Below, piece by piece: positions 25,631 to 36,930 of a stretch of DNA of 64,000 bases (positions are counted from its first letter, which is position 1; each line of letters opens with the position of its first letter). Source of the stretch: Rhizodiscina lignyota (lineage: Eukaryota > Ascomycota > Dothideomycetes > Aulographales > Rhizodiscinaceae); assembly GCA_010015805.1 (NCBI GenBank), contig ML978125.1, positions 1,302,001-1,366,000 on the forward strand. Reading direction: 5' to 3'. A program made the translations under genes and the position numbers. A model generated the notes under the pieces. That model was given only the letters and a program-made list of their open reading frames with translations, was not told the origin of the DNA and did not search any database.

Positions 25631-26522
25631 ATGTCTCCCCGTCGAGCAAAAATCAATGCACATGCCGGGGTGCAGGAATTTCCTGCGAGCGGAGGCCAGC
25701 GTACAAAGCCTACCTATACTGCTAGGGAGCTCCGACCCTATCGCCGCTTTCCAAAGCTCTACTACGAGCGCAAGAATGCAAGGAACTTCGTAAGAAAGCT
25801 TATTGTGTCGTTTGCTTTCCACCGTATCTAACAAGTAGTAGCCTGAGAAACCCTTCCGCCTCCTCGACCTACCTCGAGAGCTCCGTGACATGATTTACGG
25901 CTTCATGCTCATCATCGACGATCCGATCGACCTCTGCCCACTGGGTTCTTCATACGGGAACGCCGGTCTACTGCGTATGAATGCTATCCGCAACTACAAG
26001 CGAAATATCCACCCTAAACTTGGTATACTCCGCGCAAGCAAGCAGCTGAACGACGAAACGACCCTCATCTTCTATGGAGAGAACGAATTTTGCTTCACTG
26101 GCAAGGACGACTGGATGATGCTGTACGCGTTCTTGGAGACCATTGGCAGGCGAAATGTGTCCTGCATCAAGCACTTGGCTGTCAAGTTCCCTCAGCTTCA
26201 TATATCGCATCCTGGTGAAGGTCTCAACCGCGTTTCACGCACTTGGGACTATCTCATAAAACACATGGGTTTGAAGGTCGCCAAAAGGACTTTGCATGAG
26301 AGTCATCACCTCCATGACACTGCTGTTCTAGGAGTGTGCCAGATTCTCAGGCGGGATACAAACCTGCGGAGCCTGCGACTGATTGCCGTGATGATACGAC
26401 GTCCAATCGACTACAATGACGAGGGTTACGGTGGGATGCGACTTCGAAATATGGAAGAGATTGGTCGTCTTCCCATCGGGCAGTGGGCCAAGGATCTCGG
26501 ATGGAGTATTGTTGTTGAGTAG
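25631..26522 (+). CDS. F-box-like / DUF family protein of unknown function
   Basis: Exons 25631-25789 and 25842-26522 give 279 residues; the 52-base intron (GTAAGA..TAGTAG) was placed so that translation enters PEKPFRLLDLPRELRDMIY. That LLDLPxELRxxIY segment is the signature of a large, expanded family in Dothideomycetes and other Pezizomycotina, often described as F-box-like. It is followed by the usual ILRASKQLNDETTLIFYGEN block. F-box proteins recruit substrates to SCF ubiquitin ligases, but this family is not proven to do so. There is no signal peptide or membrane segment. Confidence 0.75.
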
Positions 26523-26963
26523 CAGGACGAGCATGGTAGGTATCCAGTCGAACCTCCTGCCCACTGCTTCCGAGGATGCTGAAGGGGGAGATGATTGAGG
26601 CAAGAGTGACTATGGTTGAGAAGAAAAAGGATGTTGAGGGCGAAGCTGAGTGAGCAGGATGGAGTATGACTATAGCATCGTCGAACCAGAACCCAATGGA
26701 TATAGATATCTGTTCGGAAATGCTAGAGCTCTCCTTTCATGGCCAAGTTTAATAGAAAGATGCTTATTCCCTATTATTTTAAGCCTTATGAGTCCCTTAA
26801 ATGGAAAATGGTAATGTTGATCGATGCAATGCGGGACGAAGGAAAGCTGATATTTATGTAAACCGCGGAAAAGCCCTAACCCTAGAGATTGCGATCCCGA
26901 GCTTCCAGAAAAAATCAGTAGCTCACGGAGCTCTGCTTTAAGGAGAACTCGAGCGATTGAGCA
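26523..26963. other. Intergenic before the seryl-tRNA synthetase gene
   Basis: This is 441 bases between + strand genes. It has an AT-rich stretch at 26745-26800, consistent with a terminator region. I see no gene. Confidence 0.4.
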
Positions 26964-28508
26964 ATGGTATCACCTAATACCTCACTCTTTGCCTGCCGGT
27001 CATGTCGTCGCGACTTTGTTCAAGCTCTCAAGAGCCTTTCTACTCCTCGATATCCACGGCGCCGAACCTTTACGCGTCCGAGCAATGCGCCCAAGCCGCA
27101 ACCCGACATCAGGCACATACGGCAGAATCCAGGCTTGTATGAGCAAAACTGCGTCGATCGGAACTACGCAGCGCAGGCTCGGAACTCATGGCGAATCATT
27201 GAGTTGTTTGATGTGTGGCAGAAATGTCAGTCGAGCGCGAGACAGCTCCGTGAGCGCAACAATGTCGTGAAGAAGTCGGTTGCAAAACCCCAGGAAGGAG
27301 ATGCAGCAAGGCAGGCGTTGATTGAAGAGGCGAGGAGGCTTAAGGCGGAGTTGGGGGAGATAGAGCAGAAAGAAGAGGAGCTACAAGATAATATTCAGGT
27401 TTTGGCACTGGAATTGCCGAATCTCAGCAGCGTACACACGCCGACCGGCTTGACACCAGAAGTCTTATCCTATATCAACGTCCGAACGAACTCCTCTGGT
27501 CCTTCGCGATCACAACTTTCCCACACCGACATCGGAGCGCGCCTCAACCTCCTCGACTTCTCAGCCGCTGCGACCACCTCCGGATGGGGCTGGTACTATC
27601 TCCTGAACGGTGCAGCACTACTCGAACAAGCACTCGTGCAATACGCTCTTCATACCTGCATGCAGCGAGGATGGCGCATCGTGTCTCCTCCATCGATGGT
27701 CTATGCGCACATGGCAAGTGCGTGTGGCTTCCAACCGCGCGATCAGCACGGCGAGACACAAATATACGCGATTGAGCAGTCCGAGAAAGACAAGCAGAAA
27801 TCAGAGGAAGGGCAGTCCAGGCCACAGTATGTCATGGCTGGGACTGCGGAGATTCCTTTAGCAGGTCTCAAGGCGAACACTGTGTTGGCAGAAGAGGAGC
27901 TGCCATTGAAAGTAGTCGGAGTCAGCAGAAGCTACAGAGCTGAAGCAGGTGCAAGAGGCGTGGATACAAAGGGGCTATACAGAGTGCATGAATTCACCAA
28001 GGTGGAGATGTTTGCGTGGACATTGCCGGACACGCAGGACGCCGACGGGCAAGGGAATTTCGCAACGGGTACACAGCAAAATAGCCATTCCGAACGGCTC
28101 TTCCAGGAAATGGTAGAGCTGCAGAAGTCTATCCTTCAACCCCTTGGACTGCACTGTCGTGTGCTCTCAATGCCATCGACGGATCTTGGCGCGAGCGCCA
28201 CTAGGAAAATCGACATCGAAGCGTTCTTCCCTTCGCGAATCGAGAAAGATGACGGATATGGTGAAGTCACGAGTGCGAGCATCTGTACAGATTACCAGAG
28301 CAGAAGATTGAACACAAGAATGAAGAGCAAGGCGCAGGGAGGGAAGTTGGAGTATGTGCACACTTTGAATGGGACGGCCATGGCCATACCTAGAGTGCTC
28401 GCGGCCATCTTGGAGAACGGATGGGATGAAGAAAAGCAGGAAGTTCGAGTCCCGGAAGTGTTACGGAAGTGGATGGGTGGCATGGATGCCATTAGAAAAG
28501 ACACGTAA
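26964..28508 (+). CDS. DIA4: Mitochondrial seryl-tRNA synthetase
   Basis: This single exon encodes 514 residues. It charges mitochondrial tRNA-Ser with serine. The first ~40 residues are rich in Arg, Ser and Thr with almost no acids (CRSCRRDF, RYPRRRTF), typical of a mitochondrial presequence. The N-terminal coiled-coil arm that grips tRNA is visible (ARQALIEEARRLKAELGEI). Class II motif 2 is SRSYRAEAGARGVDTKGLY followed by RVHEFTKVEMF, and motif 3 is LNGTAMAIPRVLAAILE. The length and targeting signal fit the organellar enzyme and not the cytosolic one. Its stop is 104 bases from the stop of the convergent epimerase gene. Confidence 0.93.
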   Translation: MVSPNTSLFACRSCRRDFVQALKSLSTPRYPRRRTFTRPSNAPKPQPDIRHIRQNPGLYEQNCVDRNYAAQARNSWRIIELFDVWQKCQSSARQLRERNNVVKKSVAKPQEGDAARQALIEEARRLKAELGEIEQKEEELQDNIQVLALELPNLSSVHTPTGLTPEVLSYINVRTNSSGPSRSQLSHTDIGARLNLLDFSAAATTSGWGWYYLLNGAALLEQALVQYALHTCMQRGWRIVSPPSMVYAHMASACGFQPRDQHGETQIYAIEQSEKDKQKSEEGQSRPQYVMAGTAEIPLAGLKANTVLAEEELPLKVVGVSRSYRAEAGARGVDTKGLYRVHEFTKVEMFAWTLPDTQDADGQGNFATGTQQNSHSERLFQEMVELQKSILQPLGLHCRVLSMPSTDLGASATRKIDIEAFFPSRIEKDDGYGEVTSASICTDYQSRRLNTRMKSKAQGGKLEYVHTLNGTAMAIPRVLAAILENGWDEEKQEVRVPEVLRKWMGGMDAIRKDT

Positions 28509-28612
28509 ATGTGCATTCAGCCATTCTGATTTTCCATCCGGAAATTTAACTGGGTGTACATTAAGACGACACCTTTAGGTATGTACAATAGATCCAGCAG
28601 AAGCGTATCAAC

Positions 28613-29957
28613 TCATTTCTTGACAGAGAACTCGTACGTCGCCTGCAGGGTGTATGGGTCGTCGCCCGGACCGAAGATCTGTCTCTTGTCACGCTGCCAC
28701 TCGGGCTGGTTGATCGCATCGATCCAGTCCTCGACTTCCATGACCACACAGCCGTATTGCTCAACGACACGTGGGCGCTTGCTGTCCCCATGGAGGCCTT
28801 GCGTTTCCTTCAGAGTAAGAGTGCCTGCAGCGGTGTCAGAACGTCAAACTTGTCGGAAGCTTAGGGAGACTCTACCATTTTGTCCGCCGCAGCTGTAGAC
28901 CTGGAAGGCCTCCTGATCTGTGAAGACATTGATCTCGATTCCGCTGAAATCGCTGCTCAACGTTGCGACTGGGCCCTTCTCGCGCCAGTCGTACGGACCG
29001 TTCTGAGCTCTATTTACAAGGTAGCAGGTATCGTATCCAGTGCAGTTCGTCCCGCAGTTACCCAACAAGTCGGGATTCGAGAAGTTTGCGCCAATTTGCT
29101 TTGGTTGTGACCAGAAGTCATTTAGCCCGTACTTCTCGTTGGGCAAGATCGTTCCATTTGGAATGAGAATACCGTCGCAGCCGACGCGCTGGCCCGAGTA
29201 AGGCAGGTGAAGGGTATGGTTGAGCACCAAGGGGGTATCTGGGTTTTGGAATGCATCCAAGTTCCAGTAAGTGTGAGAGCTGAGCATTATAGGTGTCTTC
29301 TTCGTGAGCGCTTCCGCGACCATCTTGATGTGCCAGGTATATGGCGTCAAGGTGTACGTGACCCAAGAGTAAACAACGCCTGGAAATCCCTCTTTGCCAT
29401 CTGGATCGATGATCTGGAAGGTGATTGAATTTGACGTGTGTGAGAGGACAGTCCAATTTCTCTGTGGACGCATTCAGCTCTGTATTCAGCAACCACATTT
29501 AGTTCCAAGAGCGCTCACCCAGTCCCAACCGTCAGGGCCACCATGAAGGGTATCATTGTTGTTGTTCTCGTTTGGCAGAACATGGTACGTCGTGCCATCG
29601 ATATCGAACGAACTGTTCTTGATACGGTTCGCATAACGGCCTGCAATATCCATGAGCAACAGCTGAAGAAGGCGTCTCTCGTAACATACCAGGTACTGCA
29701 CCAAGATGAGGGTGCTGTTTATCGATCGTATAGTAGCTGGCATTGTCGAAACCTAGGACGATGTCTCTCTCAATGCCATGCTTGTCTTCGATCCACAGGT
29801 TTGATATGCTTGCTCCGTATGGGATGAAGTTGGCTTTAATACCCTCGGACTCAATCAAGTATTTTCCATTCTTGTCTGGTCCACTGCCCGCTGTGCCATA
29901 CTGTGCCAATGCACCCGCAAACAGCGAAGCCACCGCAAGAAATTTCATCGCGAACAT
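28613..29957 (-). CDS. Secreted aldose 1-epimerase (galactose mutarotase family)
   Basis: Exons 29957-29690, 29640-29519, 29461-28876 and 28824-28613 give 395 residues; introns are 49, 57 and 51 bases. It begins with a signal peptide (MFAMKFLAVASLFAGALA), so the enzyme should be extracellular. Family motifs are GASISNLW, GAVPGRYANRI (split by intron 1), NDTLHGGPDGWDW, SSHTYWNLDAF (catalytic His region) and a C-terminal FTDQEAFQVYSC (Glu expected as base). Many NxS/T sequons fit secretion. Mutarotases interconvert alpha and beta anomers of galactose or glucose. It is divergent from a GH27 alpha-galactosidase, which fits action on galactose released outside the cell. The final exon lies out of the frame of exon 3 and is recovered only by splicing. 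Confidence 0.9.
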
Positions 29958-31134
29958 CTTGAATCCCAATCAAAGTCGGAATCCAATTCAATTGCGGAGC
30001 AGAGAGAAGACTCGAGAGGCACCCAATTTCCGGCCCTGGCAGCAGTTCCGCGTACTTAAACATCGAGCCATCGTACTTTCCTTGTCAGCAGTGAAATCAT
30101 CCGACATGCTGGTACCGAGCCTGGTGGTTCCCCCGCAATGGAGAGAGGTCGGTATTGAGAAAGGATTGTCGGGGTTCTCGGTGGAGGATTGCCCAGATGG
30201 TCAGGAACACACGCGGGGCTCCATGAGCTTGACTTTGCGGGGGTCAGTAGCTCTCGACCAGGTCATCAAGGAATTGAGTTCCTCCGCCAATACGAGGGCA
30301 CGAAATGCGGAGAAATTCGCAAGGGTGGAGTTCTGGCGTGGTCATGACGTTTATTTCCCGCTGCTTGGCTGGCTGGGATTCAGCCGCATCTTCCAAGCAA
30401 ATTCTTCCAAGCTCTTGCTTCATGCATCTTGATGCTTGTCATGCTCGGCCAGGGCTAGCTTTCGCCGACACGTTCTTCAGGCCCAAAGGTACAGCATCGT
30501 GGTCGCTTCATGCATCGCGTAGAGCTTGTTTCCCCTCGCGATGGAAACGTGGTTGCATTGACGCGTCATGGGCCTGGGTTGAGCTACCTTACACGCGATT
30601 GCGGAGCCCTTTCCGAAGAGACAGGACTAGAAAGCAGTTCAGAACTTTAGAGGGCGAATTATTGGCTCACGAAAAGAGCATTGCGCCGCGCCGTCTGACA
30701 TGGCACAATTTCGCGACAGTACACTGTCTTATGTCTCTCTTTTCTGAAGCTCTTCCTATCCTGAAAATTTTCACGCTGCGGAGTTTGGTTGCTTCAACCA
30801 CTGGCATGCGCCATTCAGTTCAATCTATTGCAGAACCCATGCTGGAGAGTCAATTCTTATATTTCTCATCCGTTCTCAACCTCTCTTGCATGGATAACAG
30901 GTAGCCTTCCAGTCATTGGATTGGATCTGGTGGAATAGTATTCCCCGACCTTCCTTCCTTGCTCGGCAAAATGCCGATCTGTATAACATCATCCTTTCCC
31001 CACAACTGCTACGCTAGGCTTCCTTTGGGTAACTTTCAAAATGCTAGTTGTGCAGGATTTTGAAAATCTTATACTTGCGGAGTCGGCACCCTCATTGCAC
31101 AGATGGAGCGTCGAGCCAGCCCTGCACTTTAACA
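29958..31134. promoter_or_regulatory. Shared divergent promoter, epimerase / alpha-galactosidase
   Basis: This is 1177 bases between the two divergent starts. A perfect inverted repeat CGGCA-AAA-TGCCG lies at 30964-30976 (CGG and CCG 7 bases apart), and CGG-N8-CCG at 30602-30615. Both have the form bound by Zn2Cys6 factors. Several matches to the CreA core SYGGRG occur, for example GCGGAG at 30601 and GCGGGG at 30212, but such short sites are common. The ORF at 30305-30904 shows no family features. Confidence 0.45.
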
Positions 31135-33367
31135 ATGAAAGGCGCAGCAGCGCGCAGTCTGTCTGCTCTTGTCTTTGGATCAGCATGCGCGAGGACGGTA
31201 GAGGGCGCATTCCTCAAACCACGCGCTGACAATGGACTTGTACTCACGCCTCCAATGGGGTAATGCTGTTCTCATCAGCATTGTCATCAACACACCATAC
31301 TGACTGAAGACAGTTGGAATACCTATAATCACTACGCTTGTCTTCCGAACGAGACTATCGTTCTCTCTAACGCACAGGCATTGGTGGATTTAGGATTGAA
31401 CGACGTTGGCTATTACTACGTAACAACGGACTGTGGCTGGACCGTATCAGAGCGAACCGACAATGGCACACTCACGTGGAACGCAAGTCTATTTCCTTCC
31501 GGTCTTCCAGAAATGGGTCGAAAAATACACGAACTCGGACTGGGCTTTGGCGTCTATTCAGACGCAGGTGTCCAGATGTGCATGAATGGATTGCCGAACC
31601 AGACAGGCAGTCTTTGTACGACATTTGCTACCGAATGATGCCACGAGGCTAACAGGAATTCAGATCATGAATCCGTGGACGCAAACACATTTTCAGCCTG
31701 GAAGGCGGATTTGCTTAAGTGTAAGGCCAGAAAGGCGGCCATTCAAGCTCATTGGCTGACAAGGCTAGATGACAACTGCTACTCCGTCAAAGAGGATGGT
31801 TATCCAGACGCCGATTACTCTCCGCCAAGTCCAATTTCGCCTCGAATGACCACAATGGCTTCTGCGTTGAAAGCTACTGGTCGATCTATTATGTTTGCTA
31901 TCTGTGATTGGGGTGTTGATTTGTATGAGCCCTGTGCGACAGCTGAGAGACTGGGGAATGGCTAACAAAAACAGCCCTTCCGCATGGGCACCAAAAATCG
32001 GTAACACCTGGCGCATCACGAACGACATCATACCCGCATGGCGGACAATCGCCCGTATAATCAATCAAGCTGTGCCCCAAACATCATACGCCGGACCCGG
32101 ACGATGGCTTGACCTGGACATGCTGGAGATTGGAAACCACTTTTTCAATGAAGCAGAAGAACAGACACATATGAGCTTGTGGAGTATCATCAAGAGCCCA
32201 TTGATAATTGGCACAGCCCTCAAGGACGAATTCACGTCAATTTCCAAGAATTCTTTAGCAATCCTGAGCAACGAAGATGTTATCGGCTTCAATCAAGACA
32301 GTCTGGGAGTAGCTGCAAGCTTCCGTAGGAGGTGGACTGAAGACGAATATGAGGTCTGGGCTGGTCCGCTATCCGGCGGTCGCACTGTTGCCGCATTAGT
32401 GAATTGGAGAAACAAGACGCGTAGTCTGGCCTTAGATCTTCCGGACATTGGGATACAGCGGGCAGCAACGGTCAAGAGCGTCTGGGACAACGGCACAAAA
32501 TCATCCAACGTTTTGACCTGGTACGGAGAGTCTGTTCCAGCTCACGGCACAATGCTACTAGAACTCTCCATGGGAAGCCCAGCTGGTACATATGAAGCCT
32601 CGCATTTTGCGTACACTAAGGGCAACCGGACAGTCTTCGAGAATGTATATGGTATTACCTCTAGCAAAGGATACGCGATGTCCATTGCATTCGATCTCCA
32701 GAAGAAGACATATAGTAAACATATGCTAGCTGTTCAGACTTCTTGCGAATCTGGCTGGACTACCAATCACACTTCGCCGAATACTGTCATTACCGTTCCA
32801 ATCACACTGGACGCCATCAATAACAATACCATTACTCTGGAATCCAGTCTATCGCTTCCGATCAAATACATCTCCATACAAGCCCCGAATGGAACATACT
32901 ATCCTTCCACGTACTTTGCGCTTACTGGATCTGCAAATCGTACAAGATGTCACCAAGATCTCTGCAAGCCGGTGGGCTCCAAAATCGGCAACATCTCCCC
33001 TTCAGGAGGCGCATCTATCTCAATGCCGCGGGGCCCGAGCGACAGAGCGGGACCGAAATATGTTGAAATTGATTTCACGAACAACGACATTGCCCTATCT
33101 ACTTCCTGGACGAATGGCACGAATACTCGGAATTTGACGATTGCCGTGAATGAAGTAACCACGCGCATTGAGTTGCCGATCTCTGGCCGAAGCAGTGAAT
33201 TGTTCTCGCCTGGAAGGGGATGGGAGGACACTGGAACGTTCGGTGTTCTTCTGGATGGCTTTGGAACGGGCAAAAAGACGTCAGACGAGGTCATCGTCAG
33301 CAATATCGGCGGAGAGCATGGCATACAACCGCAAGGTGCGGAATTTGTTGGAATGAGGGTGTTTTAG
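31135..33367 (+). CDS. Secreted alpha-galactosidase, glycoside hydrolase family 27
   Basis: Exons 31135-31259, 31314-31615, 31664-31720, 31769-31922 and 31975-33367 give 676 residues; the four introns are 54, 48, 48 and 52 bases. The signal peptide ends near SACARTVEG. The catalytic domain shows LTPPMGWNTYNHYAC, TTDCGWTVSERTDNGTLTW, GVYSDAG, LLKYDNCYS (Asp nucleophile in YDNC, split by intron 3), ICDWGVDFPSAWAP (joined across intron 4) and RWLDLDMLEIGN (second Asp is the acid/base). The C-terminal ~250 residues form an additional beta-rich region rich in NxT sequons. The enzyme removes terminal alpha-galactose from melibiose-type sugars and galactomannans. Neighbours are a mutarotase and a Gal80-like protein. 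Confidence 0.93.
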
Positions 33368-33428
33368 TATTTGCTCGAGTAAATCATGTTTTCTCTTACA
33401 TAACATGAAACGAGTCCTGAATTTTTGC

Positions 33429-34645
33429 TCATACCTTTGCCTTCAAATATTCGGCACCCAGAAGCTGCGATCCTCCGTCTGCCCGTCTCTCCATTTCATC
33501 AAGCAGCCTGTGCCTCTTCAGAGCATGCTCAAAATCAGGGTAGCCGCCTTTGCCATCAGCAAAAGCCTCGTACAGCCTTCCAATATTCCTTCCTAGGAGC
33601 GGTAGGCTGTCAAAGAAATCACTCTTCTCCAGCTCTACCTCCTCGACCTTCTCACTTTCCGCGTCGAACAATTTCAGCTCAGTGTCCGGATATCCAACGC
33701 TGAGGCTCGGTCCGGATGCTGTAACCTGGATCTCTCCTGTGCTTCCGTAGACGCGCCAGATCAGCTTCGGATCACTGGGAAAGGCATCACCTCCCCGCAT
33801 GTGATATGACAACACTGGCTTCGGATCGGAGTTAGACTGAAGACGACCTTGGACTATCATTTGGTCGAACGTGTTCTTTGGTCTATCTTTTTCAACGACC
33901 TCGTTCGTCGCGCGGTCGATGATAGTGACAGACTTCCTCTGCTGAGCGAGGAGAGAGTTGAATGACTCAAATTCGCCGAGTGCGTAGAGGACGTAGTCAA
34001 TCGCTGGAGCTCAAGTCAGAACATGGATCTGTTTTTAAACCAAACAGAATACTCACAGTGGCCAAAATGAATTGTCAGCGGGTTGCCTCCAACCTCTCGA
34101 TCGGTGAAGTAGAATACTCCTTTACCCTCCACCGCTCCACCGTTACTTGGACTTCCAATCCACGTAGTGCTGAGAACATTGCCTATCTTCCCGTGTTCCA
34201 CGAGCTCTTTTACCTTGTTCACAACAGGCGCTACATGTCCTTGCAGGCCAACCATAGTCCTTACGCGCTTTTCCCTTGCTAGCTTAGCGACCTCTTCCGC
34301 CTCGGCCACATTCCTCACAAGCGGCCACTCACAAAACACGTCCTTCCCTGCACGGAGAGCTGGGACGATACCTCCAGCGTGCTTGTCGACCCTCGTCACC
34401 ACCACCACGAGGTCAACATTGGGATCGTTGGCAATATCCTCCGGGTTGCCGTATGCCTTGGCGTCTGCGCCAAGCTCGAAAGTCTTGATCGCCTTTTCTG
34501 CAGAAGCAACAGACGAGTTGCACACAGCGGTGACGGTATACTTTGGTGAAGCGCGGAGGTAGTCAAGATGAGCTTTTTCTGCCCATGAGGTACCGCTTGT
34601 ACCTGAAGCCGAGAGGCCAATGATGCCAACGCGAATTGGAGCCAT
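33429..34645 (-). CDS. Gal80-like Gfo/Idh/MocA-family oxidoreductase
   Basis: Exons 34645-34057 and 34003-33429 give 387 residues; the 53-base intron sits in the codon series IHFGH|S|IDYVLYALGEF. The N-terminal Rossmann fold begins APIRVGIIGLSASGTSG, and EWPL takes the place of the classical EKP motif of the family. The pattern NSSVASAEKAI, KAYGNPEDIANDPNVDLVV and TIHFGH is that of fungal Gal80-like proteins. In yeast, Gal80 has lost catalysis and represses Gal4 while binding NAD(P). Filamentous relatives are mostly untested and could be dehydrogenases. It converges on the alpha-galactosidase with 61 bases between stops. The ATG at 34645 is preferred to an upstream GTG. Confidence 0.82.
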
Positions 34646-35590
34646 ACTCTTCACGCACTTGTACGAGAGTTGAATGTAGATGGAAGATGTGTAAGTGAGA
34701 AGAGAAACGTGATCACAACACCTGTCGAATCATGAATTGAAATGGTACCTTGAATATAAGGCAAGAAAAACATTATATAGCTCGAATCGGAGACAAGACG
34801 TGATTACAAATTGCGTCTTGCGTGATTCTGCGGGGAATTGTTAATGCTTCAATTTTCGAATGGTAGACGCAGCGTCGTCTCTGATTATGAATGCATTCCG
34901 GAAAAGCATTTAGCAGGTGTAACGTGCCTTTGTGCACCCCTTTTGGCCGATCACACTTCCCAAGGGGGACGGAGATCGGAGATATATGCATGGAACCGGA
35001 CAGTTGTTCGACCTAGCGTTCTACTGAAAAAAGGCTTGTTCGTGTTTCAAAGCATATCAAGACATACAACAGCCTTCGACAAGTTCCTCTTTGGTTCATC
35101 CGCATCTGCGATGACAATATTCGGCGCCAGGGGATGGAAAATCGCAGGTGGAAACGTGGCGCAAGGCATGTGCCTCTCAACGGCCCCGCGCCATCGATTC
35201 AAGTTCGGTAATCGGCAGCCTTCGATGAGAAACATCGGGAACACTTCACAGGTACCGACATAGACTTCAGTCATTAGCTGTCATTGGAAAAAGACTACGG
35301 ACGATGTTGAAGGGGGCGTTTCATTGATCTCGTGACAGCGCGTCAAATTCGCGTTTTGTGAAGAGGTGGATGGCCGTACGATACGGAGTACCGTTACGGC
35401 CAACCACTAGCGAGCCTCACTGCCTCACTCAACGAAGCGGTGAGAGGAAACCATTAATAGCTCCCCATGCAGTTCGGAACTTTTCATTTTATTTCTGGTG
35501 TCGTCTTCTATTATCCTTCCTTCTTATTATGCAATTCGGGTATGAGTTTTGTCACATCTCTTGCCGGGCAAAATTATCCAGCTCGTTCAA
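34646..35590. other. Intergenic, divergent Gal80-like / TPR genes
   Basis: This is 945 bases. A plus-strand ORF at 34838-35263 shows no domain and no splice partners. A TATATA element is present near 34775-34781, about 130 bases upstream of the Gal80-like start on the minus strand. Otherwise I see nothing specific. Confidence 0.4.
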
Positions 35591-36930
35591 ATGACTCGCG
35601 ACGTGGTGCAAGCGTCTGCGGAGCGCGAAAGAGGCAATGCACTCTACAAAGATGGCAAGATAGTAGAAGGCAAGTACAGGCCGCACATTCAATCCAGAAC
35701 AGTGGCTGATACGCAATTGGCAGCTCTTAACGCGTATATGAAGGCCTGTACAATTGATCCTCAGGATGCAGCTGCAGCTGGTAATCTGTCAGCTGCGAAT
35801 TTCGAGATGGGCCTATACGATTGCACGATAAAAGACATTCACCGTGCATTGGAATTGTCGACAACTGGTGAGGGCCCGAGGATCAATCGTCTAAACGCTC
35901 GATTGGCGCGGACATACCTGTTTCAAAAGGCCTACGATAATGCTGCGCAAGTTCGAATAAGCTTCCGAGTGGGCAAGAGCGAGACGAACTTCAGTTATGC
36001 ATTGCCGACGCCCAGAATGACTCCATACCTGAATTTGATATTGCGCAAGGACGCGAAAAACTCCTGCGCGAGTTGCCGCGATACAAACCACCGCTGTATG
36101 TGATGAACAAGAGGCTCTGTTCCCTCTCTAACTCGGGCATTAGGACTGATGCATCTATATTTTATGTTGCCGGCCACGATGAAGCCCAACCAATTGCAGA
36201 TGACACGTTATTGCAAGAGCCCAGTGACGAGATCCTCGACTTCCTCTTTGGTGGCATTGGAGATGCTAGGCACCTCTTCGCAACCTGGATCTATCTGTAC
36301 ACGGCTGAGCAACGTCTCAAACAACCGCGGGGACGAAAATACCGATTTACAACACTTCAGGCCGGGCACCTCGTGCGACACCATTACCGATTTCAGAGAC
36401 AACTGCCAAGTACCTCCGGCAAAGATCAGCACTACACCTTTCATCCCCGAATTGTCTACTCTGACGGCAATGTGGAGTACAGTGCTTCCATTCGGCTGGC
36501 CATCCCAAAACTGCCGAAGCTCCGCTCAGTGTACACATACGAGATCACATTCGAAAAAGGTGTCGACGACATTGACTTAGAGGGTCGTACTAACAACGAA
36601 TTTGTCCTCGTATTGGTTGATGGCGCTCTCTTAAGTAAAGTCAAGAGAAAGGATTTAAGGGAAGTCCTTCTCAATAATGAGATTGGCAATCGTGCTCGCG
36701 CGGCTCAGGAGGTCCGTGAGAGTGGGATCATGGTGACAACGTTCGCTTGGATGCCTTCGACAAACACTGCGAGATTCCAGATGCGAGAAGTCGTCATTGA
36801 CAGACTCCGTGGACAACATACAAAGCCTTGGCTAATTGGCATCTTGTATACCATCAATTGGCGCATTGTGCCTTGCACGTTTCAGCCAGCTGCGTCGTCC
36901 GTTCGCAAGTTGTCCGCTTGGGCTGAGTAA
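35591..36930 (+). CDS. TPR protein with DUF4470-like region
   Basis: The model has exons 35591-35669, 35724-35950, 35995-36095 and 36144-36930, giving 397 residues. The N terminus is a TPR unit (ERERGNALYKDGK, then ALNAYMKACTIDPQDAAAAG), restored best if a 54-base GC..AG intron (GCAAGT donor) is removed; retaining it also keeps the frame. The next part has LLRELPRYKPPL joined to TDASIFYVAGHDEA across a GTATGT..TAG intron, then FLFGGIGDARHLFAT, typical of the fungal TPR/DUF4470 proteins often linked to MYND fingers. After residue ~200 (from KYRFTTLQAGHLV) the sequence no longer resembles that family, and the 3' end may be misread, truncated or fused. Function unknown. Confidence 0.6.

Noticed and set aside
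29743-30904. Two ORFs (229 and 199 codons) on + in the epimerase promoter region
   Set aside because: The first overlaps epimerase exon 1 antisense. The second has no recognisable family, and the region is needed as the divergent promoter.
34838-35263. 141-codon ORF between the Gal80-like and TPR genes
   Set aside because: No domain, no splice partners, and it lies in a divergent promoter region.
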